Shown: piece by piece, positions 57,931-64,000 of the stretch | Layout of the letters: each line of letters opens with the position of its first letter | Numbering within the stretch: position 1 is the first letter of the stretch | NCBI GenBank assembly: GCA_028015205.1 | Contig: CM051519.1 | Location: 86,015,539 to 86,079,538 of the forward strand | Origin: Mytilisepta virgata | Taxonomy: Eukaryota > Mollusca > Bivalvia > Mytilida > Mytilidae | Length of the DNA: 64,000 bases | Direction: 5' to 3' | Made by a program: the position numbers and the translations under genes | The notes under the pieces: generated by a model | Seen by the model: only the letters and a program-made list of their open reading frames with translations | What the model was told of the DNA's origin: nothing | Database searches by the model: none

Positions 57931-58780
57931 TTAACCTTAATGCACAGGTGTGCATATATATTTAATTTTTAGAAATTTAAAAAAAAAATTGTAAAAATTT
58001 ACATTTTTGAAAAAAGGGGGGGGGGGGGGCAAAACTTCTATCCTCAACTACTCCATAACCGCTCAAAGGAATTGATGAAACTTTCTCTGTGCATTAACCT
58101 TAATGCACCGGTGTGCATATATATTTAATTTTTAGAAATTTAAAAAACAATTTTGTAAAAATTGACTTTTTTGAAAAAAAGGAGGGGGTTCAAAACCTCT
58201 ATCTCAACCACTCCATAACCGCTCAAAGCAATTTGATGAAACTTTCTCTGTGCATTAACCTTAATGCACAGGTGTGCATATATATTTAATTTTTAGAAAA
58301 TTTAAAATATTTTTTCGTAAAATTGACATTTTGGAAAAAAAAAGGGGGGAGGGGTCAAAACTTCTATCATCAACTACTCTATAACCACTCAAAGCAATTT
58401 GATAAAACTTTATCTGTGCATTAACCTTAATGCAAAGGTGTGCATATATATTTCATTTTTAGAAAATATTGACATTTTTGAAAAAAAAGGGGGGTCAAAA
58501 CTTCTATCCTCAACTACTCCATAACTGCTCAAAGCAATTTGATGAAACTTTCTCTGTGCATTAACCTTAATCCAAAGGTGATCATATATATATATTTCAT
58601 TTTTAGAAAATATTGACATTTTTGAAAAAAAAGGAGGGGCAAAACTTCTATCCTCAACTACTCCATAACCGCTCAAAGCAATTTGATGAAACTTTCTCTG
58701 TGCATTAACCTTAATGCAAAGGTGTGCATATGTATTTCATTTTTAGAAAGTTTTAATATCTTTTGTAAAAATTGACGTCC
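57930..58780 (+). repeat. minisatellite, unit 140-165 bp, five to six copies
   Basis: 'ttctatcctcaactactccataaccgctcaaag' recurs near 58037, 58196, 58362, 58502 and 58649, followed by 'ctttctctgtgcattaaccttaatgca-aggtg' and a poly-A/poly-G junction of varying length. Similar minus-strand peptides here are products of the repeat. Confidence 0.92.
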
Positions 58781-58824
58781 GCAGGCGACACATGTCTTCC
58801 TTGGAAGACTCACACATTTTTTAT

Positions 58825-59800
58825 ATACTCCTTCACGACTGATCGGACAGCTGATTGATTCAGAAAAATACAGTAGTAGTAGCAGAAGCAACAACAGGAA
58901 ATGTAACAGCATTTTGTGTAGTAGAAAAAAGAATGTAGTATCAGTCACAGCGTTATTTAATGGGCACTAGAAAAAAGTGGGGGAAAAGAGGCGGTGGTAT
59001 TGTATGTTGTCATACAAATAAGGGGTAGTGATAGTAATATTACTAGCAATATAGTAATACAAGTAGTTTACATTGTACTTGTCGTTATTATTGCTTTATA
59101 ATTGTAAAGGACTTTTTAGACTTATCATAAATGTATGTGTAACAAAATATAATCTTTTTACTCTTACTCGTGAAACAAACAATATATAGGTTTCAAAACA
59201 TGGCCTTTCAAAAAATATTCCCACAGTTCCTTCTCCATACAAATTTCCTTTACATTCAATCATTTTTATTTCCTCTGAATCTAAAGTGAAATAATTTCTT
59301 GCAATAATGACCTGAAATTCTATAAGAAAATCTGTACATATGTTTTTATTCTATTAAACACATACTTGTTCAAGGCAAGACATGAAAATTACCATTCTTT
59401 CTTTTTCTTGTAAATAAACAAATTGTTGTACATTTGTTTATTAAACACATACTTGTTTATTAAACAAATTTTTGTTCATTCGTGGAATTGAAATTTAAAT
59501 ATTCTAATAAAAAATATTTCCGACTTGAATTAATATACTGCTCATTCTGCAAAATCCATATGAAATTTGAAAGATACTACTAGTTTATGTACCAAGCGTC
59601 TTGGTGGTAAACCGGGGATCGCAAAGACGACCTTGCTATACATTCTGTTGTGATTAAATCGTACGCTCATTGTGAGGTTTTGCAGTTTTTTGTTACGATT
59701 TTTGACGTTTGACCTTAAATACGCTTTTCTATGATGTTGTGAAACATACATTCTGTGATTGGACGAAATATTTTATTTTCGATATTCGAAACGTCTTTGG
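58825..59800. repeat. segmental duplication, copy 2, with an insertion
   Basis: Direct copy of 53315-54030. Sequence at about 59186-59510, with 'cacatacttgttta' repeats, is absent from copy 1 and looks inserted next to 'aaaaatatttccgac'. The coding part of exon A is lost here and replaced by minisatellite. Confidence 0.9.
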
Positions 59801-61576
59801 ATCTGGACCTTTTTTTGTGTCAATAATATATGATTTTTCATCGAAAATTTATGCATAAAATGCCCTCCTTTCCTATGGTACCTACCACGGGGTTTTTTTT
59901 AAAATTATTTTACGTTATAATAGCTTTGCCGTCACTGGAAAGAAGATTTTCTTCATGCAACAAAAATAACTCCATACAACTCATTTCATTATAAAGATTT
60001 AATAAAAACAGAAAACTCTGAGGTTGATACCTATCCTCGACATGGAAAGAAAGGCCTTTTCTGCATAAATTTGATGACTGCTGTTTAAATGCCTAATGTT
60101 TCCAAATTCATGCGAAGGTCCTAATTTAACAGCAGAATTGTATGATACCATCAGAATCTCCAAAACAGATTGCACATGTCTCATTGTATACAACTGATCT
60201 TAGAGTAAACAAGTACAAAATTTTAATGTATAACGCAACAGTAATCTGAGCAATCATTTCTCGGTGGTAAGATATGAATATGCCTTTTCTCCTAAAGAAT
60301 AATTTTTTTTATTATTTCCTTTTTAAGATGAAAAAAAAAATGTGTATGTTTATTGCACAGACAATCGGTATATTTATGAAACCCTATACATGTACTTTGT
60401 ATTTTTTAATAAAATATTGCGCATCGATAACTTATTAAAAAACTAAAAGGTTAATCAATGCCGATGTTTTTTACAAAGTCGAATATTTTTCTGTGTTCCT
60501 GTTTTTGATATGTTTTTTTTTAATTTTATTTCAGAACTATTGTCGCGTGAACTTGAAGTTGAATATTGACCGGCGAATAATTTTAGACACGTGTTTCGGT
60601 CTTGTCTCTTTACATTTCCTATGAGTACTCAAAAAAAAAAACAAGAAATGCTTGGTCAATCGCTGTTGTGTGGATAGAACTCCTCCATAATTTTTTTTTC
60701 AAAATGTTTAGTTCTACAGAATCTTTGTGACGTTTTTATTTATTATATTACCTGTTGTACGGTTTTATACTGGACAAGTACTTTACATTTGTATCGACAT
60801 ATGCTCTTATACTTTTGGACATTCTTCCTGCTGATGATCGTAACTCGCAAAATATGAACACGTTGTACATCAGAATTGCTATCATAGAATAAGTATTAAT
60901 TGGGTGGCCATATCTAACAAATTATCTATTTAAAATGAGAATTTGATGAATTATTGTTTAACGTCTAGTGGCCACCATTAGGTGCATATCGGGACGAGAA
61001 ATGGAAATTGGCAGACAGATACAATATATGTACGATAATATCTATTTTGATTTTCACATACGGTAATAACAATTCAATCAAATATTGATTCAAATTGCAT
61101 GTACAACTGCAATGCATTATTCGAATAAATTTCTTGTAATATTAATGTTTCCAATGCTGAAAAACCCGAAATTAATCACAAAAACATAAATAAACTCTCA
61201 TGGTATAAAATTTATATTTGCACACTTGCTTTTATATAATTCACTTTCTCTCTCCACTATCGTGCGTAATAATGTTATATCTGCTTACAAAACAATGTAA
61301 AAGCACATAGAAAACAAATTAAAAACTCACTCATCGATCAGACCCAATCCGTTTTACAGACTTTGTTTGCATTTGGGATGATCAAATATGCATTCGACGT
61401 GTTCTCGTGCATGTATACTTGTTTTAATGCCTCTAAATGTGTTAGCTGTTATTTCGAGTCGGGTGGTTAATTAGTCTTTGGATGAATTTCTAAAATAACA
61501 GTTAAACGTCCGGATACAAATTTTAAACAATTGAAAACATGTTCTGACTGTGGTCACTACAACCCATCAAACAAGT
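59801..61576. other. no gene; SINE-tail fragment at 60945-61000
   Basis: AT-rich 3' flank of the ITIH-like gene. 'gaattattgtttaacgtctagtgg...aggtgcatatcgggacgag' near 60945-61000 matches the tail of the SINE at 30598, without its tRNA head. Confidence 0.5.
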
Positions 61577-63084
61577 TTAACCTCCACCAAGTTTGTTAAT
61601 ATAGTCTGTTATATTTCGTCTATTAATGTAATCCATAAAATTGCCATCGAGAAGTCTTTTGCCATTATGAGATACCATCCAACATTCTACTTTTAAATTT
61701 GTTGCCAAATTTAATCGCCTACCAAGTGACGCTACAACCTTTCGTGGTTTTCTAGTATTACCAAATACTTTTAATTTGCCTCTGGTGCGACCATTTTTAA
61801 GAGTCTTTTTCTTCTCTAATGAAACTCTTCTGTATAAAAACTGCCCTGAAAAAAATAAACATGCATTGAAAAATATCTAAACGATTAGTGTTGACAAAAA
61901 TGTTTACGTCATTTGTTGGAAAAGTGTATAAATTCTTACGATATCACCAAATAATGGTAGAACGAGGACAGGCAGGAGAGTTGTGTTCTGTTAAGTGAAA
62001 TTTTAATTATCCTGTTGACAGTAAAGCAATAAATGCTTTCAGTAAACAACACGAGAGGATTGTAATCACAAGATATCCTTAGTTTTAATCGTAACTGTCA
62101 TGATGATAAGTCTTTATGTACTTTTAAACGCTCCTTCGTATGATCCTGTTGATCCCAAAATTCTACAATTTATACTTTATCCGTATAAATAGTATATACG
62201 GTATCTTCTATTACTCTCACTGTCCAACCGAAAAACATCATTCTTTATAATGTTTAAGTCAGCCGATGCAACAAAATCCAAATAATTCCTTCAGACTTAA
62301 AGGTTGAAATAAGTATCATGATCAAGTGAAATAGAACATTGTAATTATTGAATACCTAATTACTCAATGTTCAATAAAATATTTTTCAGAAACAAAAAAC
62401 ATACGCTTCTTAAATCAAAGCTTAGATATCTAACTTCAACCTTAACCTGAAATGCATATACTACCCTGAAGTTAGCAATCTTGGCATTTTTCTGCTGCTG
62501 CCAGGTCCTTTGTGGTTACTTTTAATTTTGTGATACCGGTTTTGGTAAGAGTACAGCCAAAACCATCTAAAGCAAAAAGCTATTGCATGGAGGAAATTCT
62601 CATTCGCTTTCACAGAACTTTTTTTCTAACAATAAAATTTGTCCGTTAATAAAAGCAAGGAAAATATATAATTGCATAAAAATATTACCTAACAATCCAT
62701 GGGTTGACTTTGAAAATCCTTTATCCTGCACTATATAAAATCCAAGGAAATCTACTTTTCCTCCACGTTTTTGAGATTTTGTTCGCATATGCCTCATCAC
62801 GAGTAACGTGATTCTGTTGGGAAACATAACAACAATCATTTCCCCTGTCCTGTCAGTCACTATTTTAGTTTTGTATGACGTCATTGCTTCTGACGACACC
62901 CATTTATGTACCTCGCCATTTAAAATCCACCTCTCCGGAGTTATACTAATATGTGTTCCTTTGCCAGAAATAACTATACTTCCTAAGTAGGTTTTTAGTT
63001 CTTGGCTTTCATTAATGTCATCTTTTCTCTTTTTTCTACTAAAAATTCTTTTGTTTGAAACTATTATTCCATTGACCACAATAC
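61577..63084 (-). CDS. ITIH-like: inter-alpha-trypsin inhibitor heavy chain-like protein, last two exons
   Basis: Exons 62689-63084 (acceptor TTTACAG, donor TTAG|GTAATA) and 61577-61845 (acceptor TTTTTTTCAG) join in phase and end with TAA at 61577-61579. Together they read about 220 residues of the ITIH C-terminal domain: VVNGIIV, TYLGSIVISG, ISITPERW, VDFLGFYIVQ, THGLLG|GQFLYRRVSL, then VECWMVSHNGKRLLDG-NFMDYI. In ITIH proteins this domain follows VIT and von Willebrand A domains. The proteins are secreted and bind hyaluronan or other matrix molecules. The 5' exons lie to the right of the window, since nothing upstream within it fits. The basic run KNGRTRGKLKVFGNTRKPRK is unlike the vertebrate copies I remember. 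Codons and splice sites look intact. Confidence 0.88.
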
Positions 63085-63149
63085 CTGTAAAGTATTATAA
63101 GACAAATTCTGATTAACTTAAGAAGGACCTCATGCTTTAATAGACAAAA

Positions 63150-63290
63150 AAATGGATAAAGCAAAGGTCAACAATGACGTACCAATCAATTATCGTCAAC
63201 CAACAGACAGAACTCCGGACAAAAAATAACAAAAAAGCACAACAAAGAAACATAAACACAACAGAGTCAGGATAGTCCATTAATAGACAA
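63150..63290 (+). repeat. dispersed repeat, partner of 49507-49640
   Basis: 'aaaatggataaagcaaaggtcaacaatgacgtaccaatcaa...caacagacagaactccgga' matches 49507-49640. It lies in an intron of the ITIH-like gene. Confidence 0.75.
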
Positions 63291-63309
63291 AATATTTATG
63301 TCATCCTTT

Positions 63310-64000
63310 TTAGCTCACCTGACCCGAAGGGTCATGTGAGCTATTGCCATCACTTGGCGTCCGTCGTCCGTCCGTCCGTCGTCCGTCCGTCGTCCGTCCG
63401 TCCGTCGTCCGTTAACTTTTTCAAACGTTAACTCCTCCAACACCATAAGTCCAACTGCAACCAAACTTGGTACAGTTATTAATTGGTATGGGTGCTACAA
63501 ATCTGTTGTTTGGATTTTTGATTCGTATAAAAACATGGCCGTCATGGCTAAAAATAGAACATAGGGGTAAATCGCAGTTTTTTGCAAATAAGTCAGAAAC
63601 GGTCACAGATATCAAAATTCTGGCATAGGGTAAAAGTGTTCAGCACCTCAAGATCTACCTGCCCTGAAATTTTGAAGAAGATCCAACGACCCATGTAGGA
63701 GTTATTGCCCTTTTTTTGACATTTTTGGCTTTTTTTTATGTTATTATTTAAAAAATCTTCTCCTCTGAAACTACTGAATGGATTTGGATAAAACTTAGCA
63801 TGGTTGTTCCTTAGGGTATCCTGCACAAAGTTTATGCTTCGATTTTTGATCCGTCGAAAAACATGGCCACTGTTGCTAAAAATAGAACATAGGGGTCAAA
63901 CAACAGTTTTTTTTATGTTATTATTTCAAAAATCTTCTTCTCTGAAACTGCTATTCAAAATCAAATGAAACTTGGTAAGATTGTTCCTTAGGGTATCCTG
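63310..64000 (+). repeat. bivalve-type dispersed repeat, tandem period about 328 bp
   Basis: It opens with 'tagctcacctgacccgaagggtcatgtgagct', then a GTCC/GTCCGTC run (63358-63413). 'aaaaacatggcc...gctaaaaatagaacataggggt' occurs near 63529 and again near 63857. It continues past the window edge. Confidence 0.88.

Noticed and set aside
58410..58948. Minus-strand frames with repeated peptide SKNEI-M-TFALRLMHR
   Set aside because: The peptide repeat is produced by the minisatellite units.

Overview
The window looks like nuclear DNA of a bivalve mollusc, most probably a marine mussel close to Mytilus. The base composition is AT-rich, and genes are sparse and split by GT-AG introns. The non-coding space is packed with transposon debris, foldback elements and short tandem arrays. 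Several dispersed repeats are ones I associate with mussel genomes from memory: a block beginning with a 'gagatgtggtatgattg'-type motif near 37.1 kb, a 'tagctcacct...gtccgtccgtc' block at the right edge, and a tRNA-headed SINE near 30.6 kb. The species is an inference, not a measurement. Most short open frames in the window are chance frames in AT-rich DNA.

Layout from left to right. 1-9505 is a tandem satellite of 1,499-bp units, nearly identical to each other, ending at a 100-N assembly gap. 9.6-17.6 kb holds a tentative minus-strand gene that starts with a double zinc ribbon; its introns contain several terminal-inverted-repeat elements. 18.1-19.4 kb is a nested inverted-repeat region built on a GTTTCGCCC motif. 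20.5-26.7 kb is a three-exon, plus-strand CACTA/EnSpm-type (Tnp2) transposase gene, open over about 970 codons. 27-32 kb holds repeats, including a SINE with a clear target-site duplication inserted in a tandem array.

32,130-41,068 is the most interesting part. It reads as one PIF/Harbinger transposon bounded by 20-bp perfect terminal inverted repeats. It carries two convergent genes, each starting just inside a terminus. The minus-strand gene is a two-exon HARBI1-like DDE transposase with no visible lesion. The plus-strand gene has six phase-compatible exons and ends in a RING finger. A Myb/SANT-like domain of the kind Harbinger accessory proteins carry lies in frame after exon 5, but it is broken by one TAG where tryptophan is expected.

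43-46 kb is a minisatellite of about 146 bp. 46,297-46,593 on the minus strand is a recognisable 7SL RNA gene, the RNA of the signal recognition particle. 50.9-51.8 kb is another inverted-repeat element. 53-60 kb is a duplicated block with two related terminal exons, a broken L1/Tx1-like LINE and a minisatellite. 61.6-63.1 kb carries the last two exons of an inter-alpha-trypsin-inhibitor heavy-chain-like gene whose 5' part lies beyond the window. The final 0.7 kb is a dispersed repeat.

Functionally, the window is a host-gene-poor stretch shaped by DNA transposons. The clear cellular genes are 7SL RNA and the ITIH-like C-terminus. The transposase genes and the RING/Myb gene are best explained as parts of mobile elements.
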